Positions 15,346 through 21,979 of a DNA stretch of 28,246 nucleotides are shown in pieces. The DNA is from a virus. The stretch covers positions 1-28,246 of IMG/VR virus record IMGVR_UViG_3300037225_000059. The stretch is one strand, 5' to 3'. The position numbers and the translations under genes are program-made. The notes below the pieces were generated by a model. That model did no database searches, was not told the DNA's origin, and was given only the letters and a program-made list of their open reading frames with translations. Positions within the stretch are counted from its first letter, which is position 1; every line of letters begins with the position of its first letter.

Positions 15346-15753
15346 TTAGATGGTTACGATCTGCTGCGGAGCCGTGTCCAAGACATGCTTGACTTCCTGG
15401 TACAGGTCATACGTTACCGAGGCCGGCCAGTTACTATTGGCGGCGGCGGCAGAAACTTGCAACCAGGGATGTGAGCTATCCACAGCCATATCAATTACAG
15501 CTACACCGGAACCAGCACCGGCGGTAACTTGCGCCAGGGATGCGCTGGTAGCCGCGGCAAATGTCGCGCCACTGGTGGCAGCCTGAAAGATGGAACCATT
15601 GAAGGAAGCGCCGCTCAGGGGCGCGCCCAGTGAAAAGACGAAGCGGGCACGCGTGGCGCCGGTCGCATTGATCAACGCACCGGTCAGGGCACCGCTAGAG
15701 GTCAGCGGGGCTGCGGCCAGTCCGGTTATAACCATATCAGCTAACTTTTTCAT
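15346..15753 (-). CDS. Small virion protein next to capsid, possible decoration protein (135 aa)
   Basis: It follows the capsid gene by 34 bases. The composition is very rich in Ala, Ser, Thr and Gly, with short strands. The start MKKLADMVITGLAAAPLTSSG is hydrophobic; a signal peptide is unlikely in a structural operon. The C-terminal half contains VIDMAVDSSHPWLQVSAAAANSNW and TYDLYQEVKHVLDTAPQQIVTI. It resembles the abundant small head-associated proteins found at this position (decoration or head-fibre proteins). No defining motif is visible; the call rests on position and composition. Confidence 0.55.
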   Translation of the reverse strand: MKKLADMVITGLAAAPLTSSGALTGALINATGATRARFVFSLGAPLSGASFNGSIFQAATSGATFAAATSASLAQVTAGAGSGVAVIDMAVDSSHPWLQVSAAAANSNWPASVTYDLYQEVKHVLDTAPQQIVTI

Positions 15754-15787
15754 GTTATTTATCTCCTTATGATCTTAGATTAGTCGA

Positions 15788-16996
15788 TTAACCCTCGACC
15801 ATGTAGTAGAACCCTTCGCCCTGGAGGACAGCGCCACCGCGGAAGATGTTAGCATAGATGTGCACAATGCCGTTGCCCATTTCCACGTAGGGGTTACGCT
15901 GGATCATCATGCCGGGTTTTTCAATGACAGCATACTGAGTCCAGTTGCCATAAACGACAGACTTGTTTCCGGTCGTGTCATTGGCGGGCATGTCATCACT
16001 GACAAAGGCGGGGTATCCGAAGAAGCCGGGTTCGCCAATCGTGCCACCGTAACCAGCATTCGGGCCGCCGACGGGGGTCGGGACAAATGCAAAGTAATTG
16101 GAGGTCAGGCCCTTGGCATACCATTTGCTTTTGTTCGCCATCAGGAAGCCAGTTTCGCCCATGACGTTGTAACCAGCGCCCAGGTAACCAATTAACTTGG
16201 AAAGGTCGCCAGCGACAAAGGCATGAGTAGCTGTTCCGGTCGGGCCAAGAGTTGCGCCGGTCAAAACGCCTTGCGCTTCGCCAGTTCCGGTACCGTTGGT
16301 GTACAGGGTATTCTCAGTCACACCTACGGCGCGCCCGAGGGCAGCGGTAAGCCAAGCGTCGAAGTTCGTGTCTTGATAAGTCAGGAACTCTTCGCTGATG
16401 GGAACATCCTTGGTGTACTTGAACAGCTGGATGTCTTTCTGTGCGACAGTCGGCTTGTTCTTGTTGTAAGCTGCGAGTTCGGCGGTCTTGACAAAAGCCG
16501 TGAACTTCGTATCTTCGACGGGGACAAGCAGGTGATCGCTGGGGGTGCTCAAGTGCTGGGCGGCAGTCTGGCGAATAAAACTCACCAGGTCGCGCTTGGC
16601 TTGAATGGTCTGGTACAAAGGATCAGGAACCAGATAAGCGCCATCAGCGCCGGAGTTCGACACGAAGGTTGAGCCCTTCATGTTGACCGGGAGGGATTTC
16701 ATCCAGAGTTCGTCTGGCTGAATTAGGCCTTCGTTCTTCTCGCCAGTGCCCATCCAGGACTTGAATGCCTGCACGCCATCGTTATCATCGCCGGTTTTCT
16801 TGGCGTCGGTGGTGTGATAGGACTGGCGGATCATGCCTTTATCTTGCAAGGCCTTGATTGCCTTTTTCTCAGCAGCGTCAGCGATTTCTTCGTCGTGCGC
16901 CTTTGCATCCGCTTCGATCTTGGCCGCCTTGGTGTCAGCGTCGCGCTGTTCTTTGAAAGCGGCTTCCAACATTGCCTTAACTTCATTTGATTCCAT
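15788..16996 (-). CDS. Major capsid protein from internal start (402 aa)
   Basis: Within the fusion frame, ATG 16996 (residue 304, MESNEVKAM) is preceded by AAAAGGAG (17013-17006) nine bases upstream, a much better ribosome binding site than that of the full ORF. Starting here gives 402 residues: a helical delta-like domain of about 100 residues and the HK97-fold domain. This is the normal size of HK97-type capsid proteins (HK97 gp5 is 385). The stoichiometric need for about 400 capsid subunits against few proteases argues for this second product. The feature is in frame and nested, so it is an alternative translation product, not a separate locus. Confidence 0.75.
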   Translation of the reverse strand: MESNEVKAMLEAAFKEQRDADTKAAKIEADAKAHDEEIADAAEKKAIKALQDKGMIRQSYHTTDAKKTGDDNDGVQAFKSWMGTGEKNEGLIQPDELWMKSLPVNMKGSTFVSNSGADGAYLVPDPLYQTIQAKRDLVSFIRQTAAQHLSTPSDHLLVPVEDTKFTAFVKTAELAAYNKNKPTVAQKDIQLFKYTKDVPISEEFLTYQDTNFDAWLTAALGRAVGVTENTLYTNGTGTGEAQGVLTGATLGPTGTATHAFVAGDLSKLIGYLGAGYNVMGETGFLMANKSKWYAKGLTSNYFAFVPTPVGGPNAGYGGTIGEPGFFGYPAFVSDDMPANDTTGNKSVVYGNWTQYAVIEKPGMMIQRNPYVEMGNGIVHIYANIFRGGAVLQGEGFYYMVEG

Positions 16997-17905
16997 AGTA
17001 TGTATCTCCTTTTGAGATTGAATAGGGTTTGCACTATCATCATCACCGTGGGCAACGCCGCCGGGTAAGGTGAGTAATGATTTCAGGGAAATAACTTGAT
17101 TACGTGGCTCGGCCGGGGAGGGAGTAAAACTTGCATCCGTTCCCAGCGGCCAGGTCTTGATAAAGAACTTTCCATCGCCGGCCGCTTCACGGTCAACGGT
17201 ATGACTGGCAGTACCAGACGACCAATCCATCTTTCCTGCGCGTACTTGACTTGCAATAAACCCCTCATACTCGTCGCGCAGGTCAAGCACAGTCTCAGCC
17301 CAAATGCCGAAGTCATCTTTCTTGAGCGAGACAGTATTGGAAAGCGCCTTCTTAAGCGCCGGCATTGTTTTTCCGTTGGTCAAGGCTGCCTTCTGTCTGT
17401 GATGGAACCATGCGATTGACTCGGTAGCGGGCCCGAAGTTGGTGTCTTTGGTGAAGAAGTCACCAGTCAAGTCAGGATCTGCGGCAGTTGAAAACCTAAC
17501 CAAGTACCCACCGACTTTCCCGCCATCCAATGACTTGACTTCTCCGCCTAAGTAAACTAATTCTTCATCAATGGTTTTTGCTTTAGCCAGACGTGAAAGA
17601 AAAACGGACTTAGTAACCGCGTCCCATGATTGTTTTCTAACAACCTCTATTTTTCCATCCCCGAACGAAACAACCCCATTTGAATCTGTTTTATAGGGAA
17701 CTTTATAATATTTTTGCCCCTCACAAATTACAACCATTCCTTCGTCTGGGAAAACGTCAACAATCCAGTTGTCTGATGGGGAATTTACTGCGTTGGTTGA
17801 TGGGTGGGACTCACCCCATGCTCTGTAAATAGAGTCTTGAATTTCATTTAGACCCATAGATTTCTTGCTTTTTGTCTTATACTCATCACGTTCAGGCATA
17901 TTCAC
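15788..17905 (-). CDS. Prohead protease - major capsid protein fusion (705 aa)
   Basis: Three parts are visible. Residues 1-100 are an N-terminal domain with VFPDEGMVVICEGQKYYKVPY. Residues 110-280 are an HK97-gp4-type serine protease with the His-containing AWFHHR (164-170), the Ser-containing MDWSSGTASH (226-235), and the VISLKSLL end. Residues 304-705 are a charged delta/scaffold-like helix (KAMLEAAFKEQ...EKKAIKALQ) followed by an HK97-fold capsid (GADGAYLVPDPLYQTIQ; VPISEEFL; GRAVGVTENTLYTNGTG; FGYPAFVSDDMP; QRNPYVEMGNGIVHIYA). The protease would remove the delta domain. The upstream ribosome binding site is GAGGTG. An internal start at 16996 probably makes capsid alone; see that entry. 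Confidence 0.9.
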   Translation of the reverse strand: MNMPERDEYKTKSKKSMGLNEIQDSIYRAWGESHPSTNAVNSPSDNWIVDVFPDEGMVVICEGQKYYKVPYKTDSNGVVSFGDGKIEVVRKQSWDAVTKSVFLSRLAKAKTIDEELVYLGGEVKSLDGGKVGGYLVRFSTAADPDLTGDFFTKDTNFGPATESIAWFHHRQKAALTNGKTMPALKKALSNTVSLKKDDFGIWAETVLDLRDEYEGFIASQVRAGKMDWSSGTASHTVDREAAGDGKFFIKTWPLGTDASFTPSPAEPRNQVISLKSLLTLPGGVAHGDDDSANPIQSQKEIHTMESNEVKAMLEAAFKEQRDADTKAAKIEADAKAHDEEIADAAEKKAIKALQDKGMIRQSYHTTDAKKTGDDNDGVQAFKSWMGTGEKNEGLIQPDELWMKSLPVNMKGSTFVSNSGADGAYLVPDPLYQTIQAKRDLVSFIRQTAAQHLSTPSDHLLVPVEDTKFTAFVKTAELAAYNKNKPTVAQKDIQLFKYTKDVPISEEFLTYQDTNFDAWLTAALGRAVGVTENTLYTNGTGTGEAQGVLTGATLGPTGTATHAFVAGDLSKLIGYLGAGYNVMGETGFLMANKSKWYAKGLTSNYFAFVPTPVGGPNAGYGGTIGEPGFFGYPAFVSDDMPANDTTGNKSVVYGNWTQYAVIEKPGMMIQRNPYVEMGNGIVHIYANIFRGGAVLQGEGFYYMVEG

Positions 17906-18056
17906 CTCGTAAACGCAAAAAAACGCCGGTCAAGTCTGCACAATAAATGCAGCTCAACCGACGTCTCAAAGTCAAGGTCTCGGCCTCTCCGACTTCACAA
18001 GTCAGAGAGTGCTAGTTTAGAATGGCGTACCCCTTGCCATTACTGCGAACATTTTA
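17906..18056 (-). promoter_or_regulatory. Structured leader before the protease-capsid gene
   Basis: About 150 bases without an ORF. Reading the minus strand there is a candidate extended -10, TGATAAAAT at 18059-18051 (its TGA is also the stop of the gene before; no good -35). Hairpins follow at 18041-18021 (6 bp), 18009-17985 (9 bp with one G-U) and the terminator at 17963-17917. Transcripts from such a promoter would begin just before the first hairpin. The arrangement suggests attenuation or antitermination of capsid transcription. It could equally be a simple terminator for the accessory block with the capsid promoter unseen. Confidence 0.5.
17917..17963 (-). terminator. Intrinsic terminator directly upstream of the protease-capsid gene
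   Basis: On the minus strand an 11-bp arm CGTCGGTTGAG (17963-17953) pairs, with G-U wobbles, with CTTGACCGGCG (17934-17924). Stacked on it is CTGCA/TGCAG with a 7-base loop, and one A is bulged at 17935. Seven T residues follow at 17923-17917. This is a textbook stem plus U-tract, only 11 bases before the ATG at 17905. Confidence 0.8.
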
Positions 18057-18566
18057 TCACAGAATTATATTTTCGTGTGACACTTCGCCTGGTGGACGCA
18101 TTGTTATTTTCGGCATTACTTCATCGTGAGGAACATTGACAATCCGAATATTGACTCCGAATGCAATACCAACTTTTTCTATATCCGGGAATGTCGCACC
18201 TTCGGATATTCTGCCGAACCATTTCATCTCTGAATTGTGGATACTCATGTACCCGCCATTCTCAATAACGATAAAGCGGATATTCAGATTCAACCGATGA
18301 ACGACTTCCAACTCCGCAATACACTGCATGAACGAGCCTTCGCCGTCCACGCAAACGATCCGCTTACCACTAGCCAGCGCACAGGCAATTGATACCGGAA
18401 TGGTCGCACCCATCGCGCCCTGTGCGTAATTGGAGTAAATCATCCGCGCCGCGCCGTGGTAATTATTAATAAAAACTTTCACAGCCGTTGTCGAACATCC
18501 GATTACGAGAATATCATCAGCAGTAAGCGATTGATTCAGTTCTTCGCAGAGGTCGTATGTATTCAT
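18057..18566 (-). CDS. TPP-dependent enzyme, pyrophosphate-binding (PP) subunit (169 aa)
   Basis: The product is a stand-alone C-terminal half of an acetolactate synthase/decarboxylase-type enzyme. It has NYAQGAMGATIPVSIACALA (46-65) and the pyrophosphate-Mg motif DGEGSF (74-79) followed by N103 in IENGGYMSIH. The motif is normally GDG-S; here the second position is Glu. The start overlaps the stop of the partner subunit by 4 bases. Two-subunit TPP enzymes of about 170+180 residues without the middle domain include sulfopyruvate and phosphonopyruvate decarboxylases. Beside RfbH and an SDR it more likely transfers a two-carbon unit to, or otherwise modifies, a keto sugar; the substrate is inference. 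Confidence 0.85.
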   Translation of the reverse strand: MNTYDLCEELNQSLTADDILVIGCSTTAVKVFINNYHGAARMIYSNYAQGAMGATIPVSIACALASGKRIVCVDGEGSFMQCIAELEVVHRLNLNIRFIVIENGGYMSIHNSEMKWFGRISEGATFPDIEKVGIAFGVNIRIVNVPHDEVMPKITMRPPGEVSHENIIL

Positions 18567-19093
18567 TCTAGCGCCTCTGCCTGTTGTATGTCAATGGGAA
18601 TATTTAACCAGCACGCGCCCTGTGGTTCTGCCAGGGCGAGTTTCCAAAGAATGTCTAACCAAACCTGTGCGCTATGGGCAGTCATTACGGTGACAACTTT
18701 CTTTGTGACCGCCTCCGCAATCCTGTCAATCTTTACATCCTGCTGCCCGCCCTGGCGCAGCTCTTCCTCTTCGCGCTTGACTATCAGGTCAGTCGCTATA
18801 TCCCCTGATATAACGAACATTGGAACATAATCCGAGAATGCCGAAGCCACGCCAGAGATCGCGTTCGTCTGTGCCAGGCCACTGGTCACGCATAGAACAC
18901 CCATCTGCCCGGTGCATAGCGCATGACCATAAGCCGCATAAGACGCGCCGGACTCGGTCAGCATGTAGGCGGGCTTCAAATCGGAGTGACCTATGCTATC
19001 GTTCAAGTGCTGGGAGAATCCGCCTTGTAGTGTGAACAGCGTTGTCACGCCGCGCCGGATAAGTTCTTGCACAATCCAATCAGAGACGCGCAT
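18563..19093 (-). CDS. TPP-dependent enzyme, pyrimidine-binding (PYR) subunit (176 aa)
   Basis: This is the N-terminal-type domain of acetolactate-synthase-like enzymes: TLFTLQGGFSQHL (18-30), then LTESGASYAAYGHA with E47, the conserved glutamate that activates the aminopyrimidine of TPP. CVTSGLAQTNAISGVASAFSDYVPMFVISG (about 68-97) is the family's second landmark. The protein ends where the middle (FAD or regulatory) domain of full-length enzymes would begin, so the enzyme is split with that domain absent. It overlaps the SDR gene by 14 bases and the PP subunit gene by 4. The two subunits must combine, since the active site lies between PYR and PP domains. Confidence 0.85.
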   Translation of the reverse strand: MRVSDWIVQELIRRGVTTLFTLQGGFSQHLNDSIGHSDLKPAYMLTESGASYAAYGHALCTGQMGVLCVTSGLAQTNAISGVASAFSDYVPMFVISGDIATDLIVKREEEELRQGGQQDVKIDRIAEAVTKKVVTVMTAHSAQVWLDILWKLALAEPQGACWLNIPIDIQQAEALE

Positions 19094-19805
19094 AAGCCAC
19101 CGTTCTTTCTATCGCTTCCATGATACCGACTGTCTCCTTGCACCCCAGTTCCAGTGCCCGCGTCACATCGGGCATATAAATGCGCGGCTTGCCGGTTTCC
19201 TGCGGAAGGTCTTCCACTGCCTCACATCCGCATACCTGCGCAACCATCTGCGCTATATCGCTCATCTTGAACGCCAACGAAGCACCCACGTCATAGAATG
19301 CGCCGCTCTTGCCATCCAATAGGATACGCCAAAGCCAATTCCCCATATCCGCGCCGTACATGTAACTACGAATGCATCCGGCATCATAATAATGCACCGG
19401 TCCGCCTTTGACGCCTTCCCGGATAAACTGCATTATCGAATAGGTATCTTGCAGGCACTCTCCCACGAAGCAGAACGGGCGAACGGTCACCACGTCTACG
19501 CCGCTATCGGCACATTCCCGTTCCCATTTGCGCTTGTTGTCGCTGTATTCGTCATGCCGGTCGTAGACTGCTCCGGACGAAGCGAACAGGACGCGAGTGC
19601 TATGCTTCTGCGCGTACGCAAGCACGCGGGTGGGGGAGACGGGGGCGAGGTGAACGATGGCGTCCCAAGCCTCCTCGAGATACCAAGACTGATTATAGGC
19701 AGAACGATTCAGCCACAATACCTTACATTCTGGCGGCTGGGTTTGTTCCATCCAGTGCGCAATGAATCCCGATCCTCCCGTGCATAACACTTTTTTTGTT
19801 GTCAT
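19080..19805 (-). CDS. NAD(P)-dependent sugar epimerase/dehydratase/reductase, extended SDR family (241 aa)
   Basis: The N-terminus has the Rossmann nucleotide motif CTGGSGFIA (8-16). The catalytic set is SSGAVY (76-81) and Y87-x-x-x-K91. RPFCFVGECLQD and YMYGADMGNWLWRIL are the extended-SDR substrate-side segments. At 241 residues it is shorter than the usual 300-330, with deletions in the N-terminal domain. Such enzymes act on nucleotide-activated sugars as 4-reductases, epimerases or dehydratases. The context (RfbH, TPP pair) suggests reduction of a CDP-keto-deoxysugar. ATG 19805 has AAAGGAA. The HNH promoter on the other strand overlaps this start. Confidence 0.85.
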   Translation of the reverse strand: MTTKKVLCTGGSGFIAHWMEQTQPPECKVLWLNRSAYNQSWYLEEAWDAIVHLAPVSPTRVLAYAQKHSTRVLFASSGAVYDRHDEYSDNKRKWERECADSGVDVVTVRPFCFVGECLQDTYSIMQFIREGVKGGPVHYYDAGCIRSYMYGADMGNWLWRILLDGKSGAFYDVGASLAFKMSDIAQMVAQVCGCEAVEDLPQETGKPRIYMPDVTRALELGCKETVGIMEAIERTVAYARL

Positions 19806-19827
19806 ATTTCCTTTCTAGTGATATAAT
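19799..19827 (+). promoter_or_regulatory. Sigma70-type promoter for the HNH gene
   Basis: On the plus strand TTGTCA (19799-19804) is separated by exactly 17 bases from TATAAT (19822-19827), which also has an upstream TG (19819-19820), making an extended -10. Transcription would begin near 19834, just before AGGAG (19836-19840) and the ATG at 19848. This is the strongest promoter match I found in the window. It runs against the surrounding late genes. Confidence 0.8.
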
Positions 19828-19847
19828 GTATTCATAGGAGATAAACA

Positions 19848-20369
19848 ATGAGAAACAAAAATGGAACTTTTGCAAGAACGCTTCAAATCTGGACGCTCGA
19901 CAATTGGGACAATGGATATATGGACAATCGGGGCAGGTTTAGGGTTTATCGCCCAGACTACCCGAGAGCGTATAAGGGTGGTTTTGCTCTTCGCGCCCAT
20001 GTGGTGTATTGGCTCGTAACCGGACAACCACACCCAGCGGGAACAGAACTTCATCACAAGAATAGAATAAAATCCGACGACCGCTTTGTAAATCTTATTG
20101 TTCTTACGCATTCCGAACACCAGATTGACCATAAGGCGAATTGGGTTATTGTAACATGTGCCCATTGCGGAAAACAATTTCGGGAACATGCCTGGAGGGT
20201 TGCTGAAAGAAACGTCCGTTTCTGTTCTCAAAACTGCTATCGCATTCATCCACGCTCTCCAGAACATAAAGCCAATATTTCTGCTGGAATAAAACTTGCC
20301 TATAAAGAGGGGAGGCGGTTGCCGAACGGGCCTCACTTAAAGAAATTGCGTATGGTCTCCACGCTGTAA
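19848..20369 (+). CDS. HNH homing endonuclease (173 aa), antisense in the accessory block
   Basis: The protein carries the HNH nuclease core ELHHKNRIKSDDRFVNLIVLTHSEHQIDH (about residues 67-95), with the paired histidines before a N-x-x-L-x-x-L helix. A C-terminal CAHCGKQF...RFCSQNCY zinc finger (about 104-127) follows, then a NUMOD3-like DNA-recognition segment (SPEHKANISAGIKLAYKEG). This is the usual build of free-standing phage homing endonucleases, which cut a recipient genome so that their own gene is copied in. It lies opposite to its neighbours with its own promoter and AGGAG, and its last 37 bases overlap the 3' end of the rfbH-like gene. Confidence 0.9.
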   Translation: MRNKNGTFARTLQIWTLDNWDNGYMDNRGRFRVYRPDYPRAYKGGFALRAHVVYWLVTGQPHPAGTELHHKNRIKSDDRFVNLIVLTHSEHQIDHKANWVIVTCAHCGKQFREHAWRVAERNVRFCSQNCYRIHPRSPEHKANISAGIKLAYKEGRRLPNGPHLKKLRMVSTL

Positions 20370-21496
20370 TCCAGCATCTCGGTAGTCAGTCCGGGCCAAC
20401 ATCCAACCCAGATGACGTGTTCATAAGCATAATTGGCATTCTTCAACTCCCCCACGGCGCGGCAGTCAATGTTCTTGTATGCTGAATGCCGCAGGATGTT
20501 TCCTCCGAACAGCGGGCGATTGCCAACGCCATGCGCGTCCAGATAGCGTGCCAGTTCGTTTCTATCCTCCGTTCCGAATGCGAAGCCGAACCAGGAAGGG
20601 CGGCTGTTGGGTGATACTACTGGCAGTACTATCGGCAAATCTTTCAGCCAAACATACAAATATTGCCAGTTCTCGTGCCTTGCTTTCACAAACTCATCCA
20701 GCCGCTTGATCTGCTCACAACCTAGCGCCGCTTGTAAATCAGTGGCTTTCAAGTTCCACCCAATGCGGGAATAGGTGTAACGATGGTCATACTCACCATC
20801 GAAGCGTTTTCCACAGGTGTTATCGCGCCCGCCTTCACACCAGCAATCCCGGCCCCAATCCCGGTATGACTGTGCTATCTTGGCGAGGCGCGGGTCATCG
20901 GTAAGCAATGCTCCGCCTTCGCCGGTCGTGATCTGGTGGGCAGGGTAGAATGAATAGGTTGAGAAGTCACCCCATGAACCAACGGGCTTACCGTCAAAGG
21001 CGGCGCCTGCGCTATCGCACGAATCTTCTATCAGGCGTAACCCGCGCCTTTTACAGAACGCGTCTATCGAAGTCATTTCACACGGATTGCCCAACGTATG
21101 CGTGATAATCATTGCCTTCGCCGTGAGTGGAGTTGCTTCCAGCTTGCTTGTGTCAATATTCCACGTCCCCGGCTCGCAGTCTACGAACACGGGCACGAGT
21201 CCAAGCTGAATTATTGGGTTAACGGTGGTTGGGAATGCACAGGCGGAGGTGATGACCTCACTCCCCCTCGGAAGTTCCAGCGAGGCCAGCGCCAAAAGAT
21301 TGGCAGATGAACCTGAGTTTACGAATAAGGCATTACGTCTGCCGAAGCGTGTTTGTAGTGCTTGCTCGAATTTATGAGTAAGCGGCCCCGCTGTTAACCA
21401 ATGCAAATCTACTGCGTCGTGCAACGCTTGCCAGTCCTCGTCTTCTATGACTGAACCATGAACGGGCACCGGGGTTACGCCGGGGATAAATTCCAT
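20333..21496 (-). CDS. rfbH: RfbH-type CDP-4-keto-6-deoxy-D-glucose 3-dehydrase (E1, PMP/[2Fe-2S])
   Basis: The DegT/AHBA aminotransferase fold is clear: WLTAGPLTHKFE, SGSSANLLAL (61-70), HTLGNP (133-138), LIEDSCDSAG (155-164), SFYPAHQITTGEGGA (182-196). At the position of the PLP lysine stands H187, and a C-x-C-x7-C set (C218, C220, C228 in DCWCEGGRDNTCGKRF) matches the iron-sulfur ligands of E1. Together these distinguish RfbH/AscC from aminotransferases. The enzyme removes the C3 hydroxyl of CDP-4-keto-6-deoxyglucose. It has 387 residues versus about 437 usually; the N-terminal arm of about 35 residues is missing. The reductase E3, cytidylyltransferase and 4,6-dehydratase are not in the window. 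The start overlaps the ferritin gene stop (TAATG). Confidence 0.9.
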   Translation of the reverse strand: MEFIPGVTPVPVHGSVIEDEDWQALHDAVDLHWLTAGPLTHKFEQALQTRFGRRNALFVNSGSSANLLALASLELPRGSEVITSACAFPTTVNPIIQLGLVPVFVDCEPGTWNIDTSKLEATPLTAKAMIITHTLGNPCEMTSIDAFCKRRGLRLIEDSCDSAGAAFDGKPVGSWGDFSTYSFYPAHQITTGEGGALLTDDPRLAKIAQSYRDWGRDCWCEGGRDNTCGKRFDGEYDHRYTYSRIGWNLKATDLQAALGCEQIKRLDEFVKARHENWQYLYVWLKDLPIVLPVVSPNSRPSWFGFAFGTEDRNELARYLDAHGVGNRPLFGGNILRHSAYKNIDCRAVGELKNANYAYEHVIWVGCWPGLTTEMLDYSVETIRNFFK

Positions 21497-21969
21497 TATC
21501 CCCCTGCTGCTTTCTCCGCATACTCGCGGTCCAGAACAAGCAACCCGTCCGGTCCAACGCGCTTGAGTTCCAACAACGCGTCGATTAATTCCCTCTCGCT
21601 GCTAGTCTGCTCTGCAATTGTCCATGAATACAAGAAGTCTGCTGACTGCCCGTCACTCTCCGCAAGCAGGTCAAGGATGCTGGCAGTATTGGCGCGTTCC
21701 AAGTCCAGCGCAGCCTGGAAGAACGGAATCGGGTCGTTGCCATCCAGGTGCGCGGGTTCATCCAGTGCGGTACATACCGGAGTCTGATTCCGAGAAATCA
21801 GATAGTCCGCAAACTTGCCGGAATGAATCAACTCATCCGCAGCCGCCTTGCGCATCCATGCCGCGAAGCCCGGCCAGTTCGCGCTTTCAAGTGATTGCGC
21901 GAAGTCGTAATACTGCGCCTGATTTTGTCTTTCCTTATTTTGTTGTGCTTGCCATTTTATAAAGTCCAT
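21496..21969 (-). CDS. Ferritin-fold protein with altered ferroxidase site (157 aa)
   Basis: The length and helix pattern match bacterial ferritin (about 165 residues). Retained elements are E46-x-x-H49 in DELIHSGKFADYL (helix B), LDEPAHLD, E91 in ALDLERANTASIL (helix C), and DFLYSWTIAEQTSSERELIDALLELKRVGPDGLLVLDREY (helix D-E). By eye against E. coli FtnA, the helix-A iron ligand E17 falls on Ala18, and the third-site glutamates after EQ are Ser-Ser. The N-terminal helix is Gln/Asn-rich. So the cage may form but iron oxidation may be weakened. ATG 21969 has AAGGAG. It is translationally coupled to rfbH. Confidence 0.8.
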   Translation of the reverse strand: MDFIKWQAQQNKERQNQAQYYDFAQSLESANWPGFAAWMRKAAADELIHSGKFADYLISRNQTPVCTALDEPAHLDGNDPIPFFQAALDLERANTASILDLLAESDGQSADFLYSWTIAEQTSSERELIDALLELKRVGPDGLLVLDREYAEKAAGG

Positions 21970-21979
21970 AATTTACTCC

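Noticed and set aside
17985-18009. The stem-loop with TTGTGAA loop looks like a tRNA-His anticodon arm
   Set aside because: The stem is nine pairs long rather than five, and no acceptable D arm, T arm or acceptor pairing surrounds it; it is better read as a leader hairpin.
19815-20336. 173-codon minus-strand frame
   Set aside because: It is antisense to the HNH gene, which has clear catalytic motifs, a promoter and a ribosome binding site.
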